A stretch of 6,122 bases of DNA from Desulfococcus sp. (GTDB lineage: Bacteria; Desulfobacterota; Desulfobacteria; Desulfobacterales; Desulfosalsimonadaceae), in contig JAHECJ010000148.1 of NCBI GenBank assembly GCA_024641805.1, forward strand, positions 1-6,122, read 5' to 3'. Under the pieces are notes generated by a model. The model was not told the origin of the DNA. It saw only the letters and a list, made by a program, of their open reading frames with translations, and did not search any database. The position numbers were made by a program, and so were the translations under genes. Below, piece after piece: positions 1 through 5,878 of the stretch; the first letter of the stretch is position 1, and the number at the start of each line of letters is the position of its first letter.

Positions 1-33
1 CACAACGTTTCACACGAATCCTTACTTGAAAAT

Positions 34-1410
34 ATGATGCCCGATCTGTTAAACAAACTTTTGAAACCGCTGATTCATACCCCTGCCCGGTTTACAATTG
101 TTTCTTTTGCCCTGCTGATTCTGACCGGCACCTTTCTCTTAATGCTGCCCCAGGCCGCAAACACCCCCATCAGCCTTATCGATGCAATGTTCACTTCCGC
201 GTCAGCTGTCTGCGTGACCGGCCTGACTGTAGTGGATACCGGATCCACATACAGCTCCCTGGGACAATGGATTATTCTTGCGCTCATTCAGGCCGGCGGC
301 CTGGGCATCATGACCATCTCCACCGTTATCATATTTATGCTGAAAAAACGTTCCAATCTGGCCGGCCGCGCCATTATCCAGGACACATTTATCCACAACC
401 GGAAATTCAACCTTTCGCAAATGCTTTGGGCGATCATTCTCTCAACCCTTGTGATTGAAGGTGTCGGCAGTCTCATGATGTTTTTGTGCTTTCATCCCGA
501 ACATGGAATTTTAGAATCCTTAAAACTGTCCGTTTTCCATTCGGTCAGCGCATTCTGCAATGCCGGTTTCTCAACCCTGCCCGACAGCCTGACGCGTTAC
601 CGGGAAAATATTCCCCTGAACCTGATCTTCTGTTTTTTAATTATATTCGGCGGCATCGGGTTTCCCGTTCTCATTGAACTCAAAGAACAGTTCCCGTTTC
701 ATCGGCGAACATGGCCGCGGCTGACGCTCCACACCAAAATTGTACTGTCCACCACCGGTTTTCTCCTGGTGTCCAGCACAGTGTTCATCTGCCTGATGGA
801 ATGGCACAACACCCTGTCATCGCTTTCCATCCCGGGGCGGGTCATCGCCTCTTTTTTCCATGCGGTGAACGCGAGAACCGCTGGCTTTAATTCTCTGCCC
901 ATCGGATCCATGACCAATGTAACCCTGTTTGCCCTGATGATTTTCATGTTTATCGGCGCGTCTCCGGGATCCTGCGGCGGCGGCATCAAGACAACGACCG
1001 CGGCCACACTGTTAACCCTGGGGCTTTCGCGATTAAAAGGAAGCGCTTATCCCCACCTGTTTAACCGGAAAATTTCTGATTCAAGCGTCGGCAAAGCCAC
1101 CAGCATTGTTTTAATCTCCCTGGGAATCGTTTTTCTGGGGATCTTTCTGCTGAATATATCAGAACTCGGTGATGTCTCGCACATCGACAGCCGCGGAAAG
1201 TTTCTTGAAATCAGTTTCGAGGTCATCAGCGCATTCGGTACAGTGGGACTGTCGACCGGCATCACCCCGGCATTGACCGCGGCGGGAAAACTTATCATCA
1301 CCTTTATTATGTTCATCGGGCGACTGGGCCCCCTGGTTATTGCCATCGCCGTCACCCGAACGACATTTTCAACGTATCAATTCGCGGAAGAAAGCATCAT
1401 GATTGGATGA
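34..1410 (+). CDS. ktrB: TrkH/KtrB-family potassium uptake membrane subunit
   Basis: This is the ion-translocating inner-membrane subunit of a Trk/Ktr potassium transporter. The 458-aa length fits KtrB. The fold's four pore-loop repeats are visible, each with its selectivity-filter glycine: VTGL at residues 61-64, NAGF at 176-179, TAGF at 282-285 and TVGL at 403-406. Hydrophobic helices flank each one. The loop GASPGSCGGGIKTTT (308-322) matches the M2C2 gating loop of the family; it carries Cys where I would expect a small Ser, Thr or Ala. GRLGPL (429-434) is also typical. The gene sits 8 nt upstream of a KtrA-like gene, the usual KtrAB arrangement. The start is uncertain: ATG codons lie at 34 and 37, no clear Shine-Dalgarno precedes them, and the frame has no stop back to base 1, so the true start could lie upstream of the window. 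TrkH is the alternative name; the adjacent single-RCK partner favours KtrB. Confidence 0.93.
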   Translation: MMPDLLNKLLKPLIHTPARFTIVSFALLILTGTFLLMLPQAANTPISLIDAMFTSASAVCVTGLTVVDTGSTYSSLGQWIILALIQAGGLGIMTISTVIIFMLKKRSNLAGRAIIQDTFIHNRKFNLSQMLWAIILSTLVIEGVGSLMMFLCFHPEHGILESLKLSVFHSVSAFCNAGFSTLPDSLTRYRENIPLNLIFCFLIIFGGIGFPVLIELKEQFPFHRRTWPRLTLHTKIVLSTTGFLLVSSTVFICLMEWHNTLSSLSIPGRVIASFFHAVNARTAGFNSLPIGSMTNVTLFALMIFMFIGASPGSCGGGIKTTTAATLLTLGLSRLKGSAYPHLFNRKISDSSVGKATSIVLISLGIVFLGIFLLNISELGDVSHIDSRGKFLEISFEVISAFGTVGLSTGITPALTAAGKLIITFIMFIGRLGPLVIAIAVTRTTFSTYQFAEESIMIG

Positions 1411-1418
1411 GGTAACGC

Positions 1419-2078
1419 ATGAAACAATTTGTCATCATCGGACTCGGAAACTTTGGATATTACCTGGCCACATCACTCTATGAAAAAGGCCATGAAGTGC
1501 TGGCCATCGATATCAATCCCAAACCGGTCCAGGCGATTAAGGACATGGTCAGCCAGGCGGTCATTGCCGATTCCACGGAGAAAAAAACCCTGGAGCAGCT
1601 CGGCATCAAAGACATGGATGCAGCCGTCATATGCATAGGCTCCCACATGGAGTCCTCGATATTAACCACACTGAATATAAAAGATATCGGCGTCAAGCAG
1701 ATCATCGCCAAGGCAATCTCGGAGCCCCACAGCCGGATTCTCTACAATGTCGGCGCCACCAAAATTATTTTCCCTGAAAAAGACACGGCCATTTCGCTGG
1801 GCGAACGACTTAACAATCCGAATATACTGGATTATCTTCCATTCCTGGACAATTACAGCATCATCGAATGGGCGCCTCCGAATAAATTTATCGGCAAAAC
1901 CCTCCAGAATCTGGACCTTATCAATCGTTACGGAACCCAGGTGATTGCCATCAAGGCGCTGGTTCCCGAACAGATACTGATGATCCCCAAAGCCGGGTTT
2001 GTTATCAAAGACAGCGATATCCTCATCCTCCTAGGTCCCAATGACGGCATCAACCGGCTAAACAAGGATAATAAGTAA
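1419..2078 (+). CDS. ktrA: KtrA/TrkA-family potassium uptake regulatory (RCK) subunit
   Basis: This is the cytoplasmic nucleotide-binding subunit that forms a gating ring on KtrB. The 219-aa length is that of single-RCK KtrA (TrkA of E. coli is a duplicated form of about 450 aa). The N-terminal Rossmann fold shows GLGNFG at residues 8-13, the ribose-binding acid D31 at the end of the second strand (VLAID), and ADST at 50-53. The conserved KA.SE.H...IL...GA...IFPE stretch covers about 98-120, and its Glu lies where KtrA proteins bind a cation. The TrkA_C (RCK_C) domain occupies about 137-219. The start is well supported: the ribosome site TGAGG (1408-1412) overlaps the ktrB stop codon and lies 6 nt before the ATG, so the two genes are almost certainly co-transcribed and translationally coupled. 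The operon probably ends here. Nothing in the protein looks truncated. Confidence 0.94.
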   Translation: MKQFVIIGLGNFGYYLATSLYEKGHEVLAIDINPKPVQAIKDMVSQAVIADSTEKKTLEQLGIKDMDAAVICIGSHMESSILTTLNIKDIGVKQIIAKAISEPHSRILYNVGATKIIFPEKDTAISLGERLNNPNILDYLPFLDNYSIIEWAPPNKFIGKTLQNLDLINRYGTQVIAIKALVPEQILMIPKAGFVIKDSDILILLGPNDGINRLNKDNK

Positions 2079-2084
2079 GCCGCA

Positions 2085-2124
2085 GCCGCAACAATTCAGG
2101 CGCTTGAATGCATGGCGGTCTTTA
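2085..2124 (+). terminator. weak terminator-like fold after ktrA
   Basis: Starting 6 nt after the ktrA stop, GCCGC (2085-2089) can pair with GCGGT (2115-2119), enclosing a smaller ATTCA/TGAAT hairpin (2094-2098 with 2105-2109). The fold is followed by TCTTTA, a poor U-tract. It is in the right place to end the ktrBA transcript, but the stem is short and interrupted, so this is a tentative call. Confidence 0.25.
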
Positions 2125-2132
2125 TACCGATA

Positions 2133-2161
2133 TTGACATTTTCGCTTTATCCTGAGATAGT
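2133..2161 (+). promoter_or_regulatory. candidate sigma70 promoter for the nuoE-nuoF operon
   Basis: A perfect -35 hexamer TTGACA (2133-2138) is followed after 17 nt by GATAGT (2156-2161), which matches four of six consensus -10 positions. Transcription would begin near 2168 and give a leader of roughly 200 nt that includes the MITE-like repeat. It is the best promoter-like sequence I see between ktrA and nuoE. There is no experimental support, and a promoter inside the repeat is an alternative. Confidence 0.35.
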
Positions 2162-2204
2162 TACTGAAGTCATTTCTGACGCTTATCTTTAAAAAATAAA
2201 GTTC

Positions 2205-2342
2205 TGATGGCAAAGAAAAAAGTTTCACCATTTTCTAAGAATTGGCCAGGCGCACAAATTCTGAGGAATGAGGCGACGTTTGTCTGCTTCGCAATGACGA
2301 AGACAGTGCAACACAGAATTTGAACTTTTTTCGAAGCCATCA
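2205..2342. repeat. MITE-like intergenic repeat with 20-bp terminal inverted repeats
   Basis: The left end TGATGGCAAAGAAAAAAGTT (2205-2224) and the reverse complement of the right end (2323-2342), TGATGGCTTCGAAAAAAGTT, match at 17 of 20 positions; the only differences are three central bases. Inside are a second inverted pair, CAAATTCTG (2255-2263) and CAGAATTTG (2314-2322), and a small hairpin CTTCG/CGAAG (2287-2291 with 2298-2302). On the minus strand the latter reads TTCGTCATTGCGAAG, resembling a repeat core I recall from many proteobacterial and desulfobacterial genomes. The 138-bp unit has no coding capacity and no clear target-site duplication. It ends only 11 nt before the nuoE ribosome site. 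Dispersal in the genome cannot be tested here, so its mobile origin is an inference. Confidence 0.6.
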
Positions 2343-2365
2343 AAATTGTAAAAGGGAGGACCATA

Positions 2366-2860
2366 ATGCCGACCCCTGCGCAGTTACACCACCCGGATAT
2401 CTCCCCTGAAATGGTTTCAAAAATTGACGAGGTCATTGCGGCCCATTTAAAAACAGAGGGCGCCGTGATTCCCGTTCTGCGGCTTTGCCAGGATATTGTC
2501 GGGTATCTTCCGATGCTGCTCATTGATTATATCAGCTACGGTCTGAATATTCCCCGAAGCGAAGTTCTTGGCGTAGCAACATTCTATTCCCTTTTTTCCC
2601 TGAAGCCCAAAGGCCGGCATACCATTAAAGCATGCCTGGGAACCGCCTGCTACGTCAAGGGCATCAAGGAGGTAATCACCCGCATTTCCAATGAATTTAA
2701 CTTAAAAGAAGGTGAAACCACTCCCGACCGCCGTTTTTCGCTGGAAGCCGTCCGATGCTTGGGGGCATGCGGTCTGGCACCGGTACTGGTGGTGGATCAG
2801 GACACCCACGGCGGCGTTTCCGCCAGCCAGTTAAAATCGCTTCTGGAACATTACGAATAA
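2366..2860 (+). CDS. nuoE: NuoE/HndA-like [2Fe-2S] NAD(P)H dehydrogenase subunit (24-kDa type)
   Basis: This is a thioredoxin-fold [2Fe-2S] subunit of the complex I 24-kDa family, which partners a NuoF-type flavoprotein in complex I, NAD(P)-linked hydrogenases and formate dehydrogenases. At 164 aa it has the normal family length. An N-terminal helical region (about 13-80, including the characteristic IPVLRLCQDIVGYLP and VLGVATFYSLF stretches) precedes the cluster domain. The four cluster ligands are clear: C90-x4-C95 in KACLGTACYVKG and C131-x3-C135 in RCLGACGLAP. The start is secure, with GGGAGG (2354-2359) 6 nt upstream of the ATG. The nuoF-like gene begins 72 nt downstream in the same direction, so an operon is likely. 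The symbol is a family label only: no other complex I subunits are present, so HndA- or HydC-like is equally apt. Confidence 0.92.
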   Translation: MPTPAQLHHPDISPEMVSKIDEVIAAHLKTEGAVIPVLRLCQDIVGYLPMLLIDYISYGLNIPRSEVLGVATFYSLFSLKPKGRHTIKACLGTACYVKGIKEVITRISNEFNLKEGETTPDRRFSLEAVRCLGACGLAPVLVVDQDTHGGVSASQLKSLLEHYE

Positions 2861-2932
2861 CCGGTCGCGCGTTCCTTCACCCCGGCTCATTTTTCTTTTC
2901 ACTTCAAAAGGACAAAGATCAGGACAGCCAAC

Positions 2933-4720
2933 ATGAACAAACCCCGAATCCAATTAATGCTGTGCGGCGGTTCCGGATGCCAGGCAACCAGAAGCCGGAA
3001 ATTCCAGGATGCGCTGGAAAAAGAACTGGAACGCACCCGCCTCGACCAGGAAGTAAAAGTCATTGAAACCGGGTGCAACGGATTCTGCGCCGTCGGTCCC
3101 GTGATGCTGGTCCAGCCCGAAGGAATTTTCTACCAGAAATTAACCGCGGATGACGTCGCTGAACTGGTGGAGGAACATTTTCTCAAAGGCCGCCCGGTCA
3201 AACGGCTTCAATATGTCGAACCCGCATCCAAAGAAACCATCCCGAACATGAATGACATCCCTTTCTTTGCGCACCAGAAATTCCGGGTCATGCGCAACAA
3301 GGGAATGATCGACCCCGAAATCATTGATGAGTACATCGCCAGGGACGGGTATTTCGGTGCAGCCAAAGCACTGACGGAAATGTCGCCGGAACAGATCATA
3401 TCCGAGATGAAAATATCCGGGCTCAGGGGCCGCGGGGGAGCGGGATTCCCGACCGGATTAAAATGGGAATTTGCCGGCAAATCACCCGGTGATGAAAAAT
3501 ATGTCCTTTGCAATGCTGACGAGGGGGACCCGGGTGCGTTCATGGACCGCAGTATTCTGGAGGCTGATCCCCATTCGGTTCTTGAAGGGATGATCATCGC
3601 GGCACGCGCTATCAAAGCGAACAAAGGATATATTTACTGCCGAACCGAATATCCGCTGGCACTTCACCGGCTGGATCTTGCCATTAAACAGGCCCGTGAA
3701 TACGGACTTTTAGGGAAAAATATCTTAGAAAGCGGATTTGACTTTGACATTGAAGTCTACCAGGGAGCCGGTGCGTTTGTCTGCGGTGAAGAGACAGCCC
3801 TCATGCGTTCCATTGAAGGCAAGCGCGGCATGCCGCGGCCCCGCCCACCGTTTCCGGCAAACAAAGGACTTTGGGAAAAACCCACGGTTTTAAACAATGT
3901 GGAAACCTTCGCCAATATCGCGCAGATCATTCTAAACGGCGGCGAATGGTTTGCCGAAATCGGGACAGAAACCAGCAAGGGAACCAAAGTGTTCGCTTTG
4001 ACCGGCGCGGTGAACAATATCGGCCTGGTGGAAGTGCCCATGGGGATTACGCTCCGCCAGATGATTTTTGACATTGGCGGCGGTATCCCGAAAAAAAGAA
4101 AATTCAAGGCGGTCCAGCTCGGAGGACCTTCGGGCGGCTGCATACCCGCGCAATGCCTGGATACCCCCATCGATTATGAAGAGATTGCGAAAGTCGGTGC
4201 CATTATGGGGTCCGGCGGCGTGATCGTCATGGACGAAAAGACCTGTATGGTGGATATGGCCCGCTTTTTTCTGGATTTCATCCAGGATGAATCCTGCGGA
4301 AAATGCACTCCCTGCCGGGAAGGGACCCGCCGCTTACTTGAAATCATTGAGAAAATCTGCCAGGGAAACGGGGAACAAGTAGACATCCGGACTCTGGAAA
4401 AACTATCTGCGGTCATCAAAAATTCTTCCCTGTGCGGACTCGGGCAGACGGCCCCGAATCCGGTGCTGTCCACGCTGCGGTATTTTAAAGACGAGTATAT
4501 CGCTCATATTGTGGATAAAAAATGCCCCGCCAAACGTTGCACCGCCTTGCTGGGTTTTAAAATCGATCCGGACCAGTGCAAAAAATGCGGGCTTTGTTTT
4601 TCAGCCTGCCCGGCCAACGCCATCACCTGGCAGAAAAAAGAAGTAGCTGAAATCAATCGGGAAAAATGCATTGAATGCATGAGCTGCTATGAGGCGTGTC
4701 GGTTTAATGCCATTGATTGA
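2933..4720 (+). CDS. nuoF: NuoF/HydB-like NAD(P)H:acceptor oxidoreductase flavin and Fe-S subunit
   Basis: This is the NAD(H)- and FMN-binding subunit of a soluble, probably cytoplasmic, diaphorase module. At 595 aa it is longer than plain NuoF (about 430-450) and matches the HydB/HndC-type layout. Residues 1-90 form a thioredoxin-like [2Fe-2S] domain with C11-x4-C16 and C48-x3-C52. The 51-kDa core carries the glycine-rich NADH loop GRGGAGFPTGLKW (166-178), FMN-contacting CNADEGDPGAFMDR (193-206) and GAGAFVCGEETAL (278-290). The N3-type [4Fe-4S] site is C455-x2-C458-x2-C461 plus C501. After a hinge with H525, C531 and C536, which may bind a metal as in HydB, a C-terminal ferredoxin domain holds two [4Fe-4S] motifs: C549/C552/C555/C559 and C579/C582/C585/C589. 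The last motif ends in Arg rather than the usual Pro. AGGA (2921-2924) precedes the ATG by 8 nt. No hydrogenase or dehydrogenase subunit follows. BamH-like NuoF relatives are an alternative, but no bam genes are visible. Confidence 0.93.
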   Translation: MNKPRIQLMLCGGSGCQATRSRKFQDALEKELERTRLDQEVKVIETGCNGFCAVGPVMLVQPEGIFYQKLTADDVAELVEEHFLKGRPVKRLQYVEPASKETIPNMNDIPFFAHQKFRVMRNKGMIDPEIIDEYIARDGYFGAAKALTEMSPEQIISEMKISGLRGRGGAGFPTGLKWEFAGKSPGDEKYVLCNADEGDPGAFMDRSILEADPHSVLEGMIIAARAIKANKGYIYCRTEYPLALHRLDLAIKQAREYGLLGKNILESGFDFDIEVYQGAGAFVCGEETALMRSIEGKRGMPRPRPPFPANKGLWEKPTVLNNVETFANIAQIILNGGEWFAEIGTETSKGTKVFALTGAVNNIGLVEVPMGITLRQMIFDIGGGIPKKRKFKAVQLGGPSGGCIPAQCLDTPIDYEEIAKVGAIMGSGGVIVMDEKTCMVDMARFFLDFIQDESCGKCTPCREGTRRLLEIIEKICQGNGEQVDIRTLEKLSAVIKNSSLCGLGQTAPNPVLSTLRYFKDEYIAHIVDKKCPAKRCTALLGFKIDPDQCKKCGLCFSACPANAITWQKKEVAEINREKCIECMSCYEACRFNAID

Positions 4721-4797
4721 TGTAAGGCGGAGTTCACAGAATTTGAGTTTACCGTTTAAAGAACCCGGGACACAAAACCATCCATCAGGGATATTGT

Positions 4798-4821
4798 AAG
4801 AGTTCAAGTCTCGCCTCCGGT
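4798..4821 (+). other. possible tRNA-Leu 3'-end fragment (att-like remnant)
   Basis: TTCAAGT (4803-4809) has the form of a tRNA T-loop. It is flanked by GAG (4800-4802) and CTC (4810-4812), which pair. CTCGC (4810-4814) followed by CTCCGGT (4815-4821) resembles the 3' T-stem and acceptor strand of a leucine tRNA whose 5' end would read GCCGGAG. The outer two T-stem pairs are lost (AA at 4798-4799) and no CCA follows. Further upstream GGCGGAG (4726-4732) differs from the expected 5' acceptor strand by one base, but no D-arm or anticodon arm can be traced. It is not a functional tRNA; a 3' tRNA fragment left by integration, or chance, are both possible. Confidence 0.22.
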
Positions 4822-4955
4822 TGTTTCTGCAGAATATCTAGGGATTTTCTGAATCGCTTCAACCACAACATATTAATGTCGCTCTTTTGGGCATTCGGCA
4901 GGAATGTTATTGAACTGTGCAATGATCAAGATATGGTTTGGTTTTAGCGGTTGAA

Positions 4956-4986
4956 TTGTGGGGCCGCGTTTTTTGCGCTCCCACAA
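4956..4986. other. stable hairpin in the nuoF-tetR gap
   Basis: TTGTGGG (4956-4962) pairs perfectly with CCCACAA (4980-4986). A G-T wobble (4963/4979), one C-C mismatch and three more pairs (CGC 4965-4967 with GCG 4975-4977) extend the stem to a 7-nt loop containing six T residues. No T-tract follows on either strand, so it does not look like a standard intrinsic terminator. It could be an mRNA 3'-end stabiliser for nuoF, a small palindromic repeat, or part of a decayed element. Confidence 0.5.
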
Positions 4987-5072
4987 AAATGCGAAATTAG
5001 CCAAAGGCCTTTAATTCACACCAAATGAATTCCAAAAGCCGTTAAAGTTTTCAATGCCCGCAAAAGAAATAC

Positions 5073-5101
5073 TTGACTCTATAAATGACGACTGTTATAT
5101 A
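5073..5101 (+). promoter_or_regulatory. sigma70-type promoter of the tetR gene
   Basis: TTGACT (5073-5078, five of six consensus bases) is separated by exactly 17 nt from TATATA (5096-5101, five of six). Transcription would start near 5108, about 37 nt before the TetR start codon. The -10 hexamer lies at the inner edge of the left arm of a long perfect inverted repeat, the arrangement expected for a repressor that blocks polymerase binding. Confidence 0.65.
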
Positions 5102-5128
5102 TCTATCGTAATATAACAGTCGTCATTT
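5083..5128. promoter_or_regulatory. perfect 18-bp inverted repeat, probable TetR operator
   Basis: AAATGACGACTGTTATAT (5083-5100) and its exact reverse complement (5111-5128) flank a 10-nt spacer (5101-5110). The repeat covers the spacer and -10 of the tetR promoter and the predicted start point, and lies 16 nt upstream of the TetR start codon, so autorepression is the simplest reading. Each arm has a loose internal symmetry (TGAC-N4-GTTA), so two dimers could bind. The right arm runs into six T residues (5126-5131). In RNA reading through from nuoF the same sequence would form an 18-bp stem followed by a U-tract and could also act as a terminator; transcripts from the tetR promoter itself would lack the left arm. 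Confidence 0.75.
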
Positions 5129-5144
5129 TTTCTGGAGTTCAACC

Positions 5145-5726
5145 ATGCCCCCTAAAAATAAATTTACAGAAACAAACATCATTGATGCAGCTTTTCGCGT
5201 GGTCCGTGAAAACGGACTGGAAGCATTGTCTTTCAGAAGCGTGGCAAAAGAGCTCAATTCCTCCACCATGCCTGTTTATTCATTCATGAAAACTGAAAAA
5301 AATCTTTATGAAGAAGTCATTAAAAAGGCCTTTGAGCTTCTGTTCCAATACCAGACCACATCACGCACCGGAGATGTTTTTATAGATATGGGAATTGGTT
5401 ATGTCCTGTTTGCACAGGATGAAAAACATCTGTACCGGGCAGTCAACCACGAATCCCATATCGAACTTCAAAGAACGTACTTTGATGATAACCTTTCCCG
5501 TCTGTCAGATATGCTCACTGAATATCCACAAATCAAAGGCGCTTCAAAAAAGGATATCAAAATGTTTCTTCAGCAGGGGCTGATTTACTCCCTCGGCCTG
5601 GCAACTCTCGTGAACAGCTCCTTTTATCAGAATATGGATGAATCACAAATCACCGAACTGCTCGTATTTACCGCCGAACGATATACAAAGGGGTTTGCCA
5701 TGGAAATGGCCGAGCAAAAAAAATGA
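5145..5726 (+). CDS. TetR/AcrR-family transcriptional regulator
   Basis: This is a one-component DNA-binding regulator, normally a homodimeric repressor released by a small ligand. At 193 aa it has the usual family length. The N-terminal TetR_N domain spans about residues 9-57: IIDAAFRVVRENGLEALSF, then the helix-turn-helix RSVAKELNSSTMPVYSFMKTE (about 31-51), then LYEEV. The VY-F--K turn is the family signature, with Ser replacing the more common HH or YH residues. The remaining all-helical C-terminal part should hold the ligand pocket and dimer interface; its ligand cannot be read from sequence. GGAG (5134-5137) lies 7 nt before the ATG, which confirms the start. A perfect palindrome overlaps its promoter, indicating autoregulation. 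The downstream ferredoxin-like gene is in the same orientation 152 nt away and is a plausible target. The gene looks somewhat A+T-richer than nuoF. Confidence 0.92.
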   Translation: MPPKNKFTETNIIDAAFRVVRENGLEALSFRSVAKELNSSTMPVYSFMKTEKNLYEEVIKKAFELLFQYQTTSRTGDVFIDMGIGYVLFAQDEKHLYRAVNHESHIELQRTYFDDNLSRLSDMLTEYPQIKGASKKDIKMFLQQGLIYSLGLATLVNSSFYQNMDESQITELLVFTAERYTKGFAMEMAEQKK

Positions 5727-5728
5727 TT

Positions 5729-5760
5729 TCCGATATGACAGACTCTGCTGTGTCATCGGA
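5729..5760 (+). terminator. hairpin just after tetR, possible terminator or site
   Basis: Two bases past the tetR stop codon, TCCGAT (5729-5734) pairs with ATCGGA (5755-5760), and after a 2-nt bulge GACA (5737-5740) pairs with TGTC (5751-5754) around a 10-nt loop. Its position suits transcription termination or 3'-end protection of the tetR mRNA. It lacks an immediate T-tract, so a factor-independent terminator role is uncertain. Confidence 0.35.
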
Positions 5761-5878
5761 TAGTGAGTACTGCATAATATTCTGTTTTCTTGCGACCTCA
5801 GCCATATCAACAATCATCGTGTAAGAATTATAACAAAACAAGTCATCAGAAATTTAAAATGACAAGGGGAGCGTCATC

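Larger units (their letters stand above)
4721..5072. other. long intergenic stretch after nuoF
   Basis: Together with the promoter and operator up to 5144 this forms a 424-nt gap without a convincing gene. It is A+T-richer than the flanking genes. It contains a 12-nt word (CACAGAATTTGA, 4735-4746) also found at the right end of the MITE-like repeat (2312-2323), a tRNA-3'-end-like segment (4798-4821) and a strong hairpin (4956-4986). A minus-strand frame of 28 codons (4785-4871) has protein-like composition but no ribosome site. I see no clear intrinsic terminator directly behind nuoF. The stretch may be a remnant of a lost or displaced gene or of an inserted element; that is inference. Confidence 0.5.

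Noticed and set aside
699..1007. Minus-strand open frame of 102 codons inside ktrB
   Set aside because: It is antisense to the KtrB membrane segments and has no domain or start signal of its own.
2187..2201. CTTTA/TAAAG A+T-only hairpin as a ktrA terminator
   Set aside because: The five-pair stem is all A-T except one pair, sits over 100 nt from the ktrA stop and has no T-tract after it; it is probably chance in an A-rich stretch.
2170..2523. Minus-strand open frame of 117 codons overlapping the repeat and the nuoE start
   Set aside because: It overlaps the well-supported NuoE gene antisense, has no convincing ribosome site, and its translation shows no recognisable domain; it is a shadow of nuoE plus repeat sequence.
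3208..3624. Minus-strand open frame of 138 codons inside nuoF
   Set aside because: It is entirely antisense to the conserved NADH/FMN-binding core of NuoF, and its translation has no recognisable domain.
4601..4807. Minus-strand open frame of 68 codons overlapping the 3' end of nuoF
   Set aside because: Most of it is antisense to the cysteine-rich ferredoxin tail of NuoF; only the first part lies in the gap, and no ribosome site is visible.
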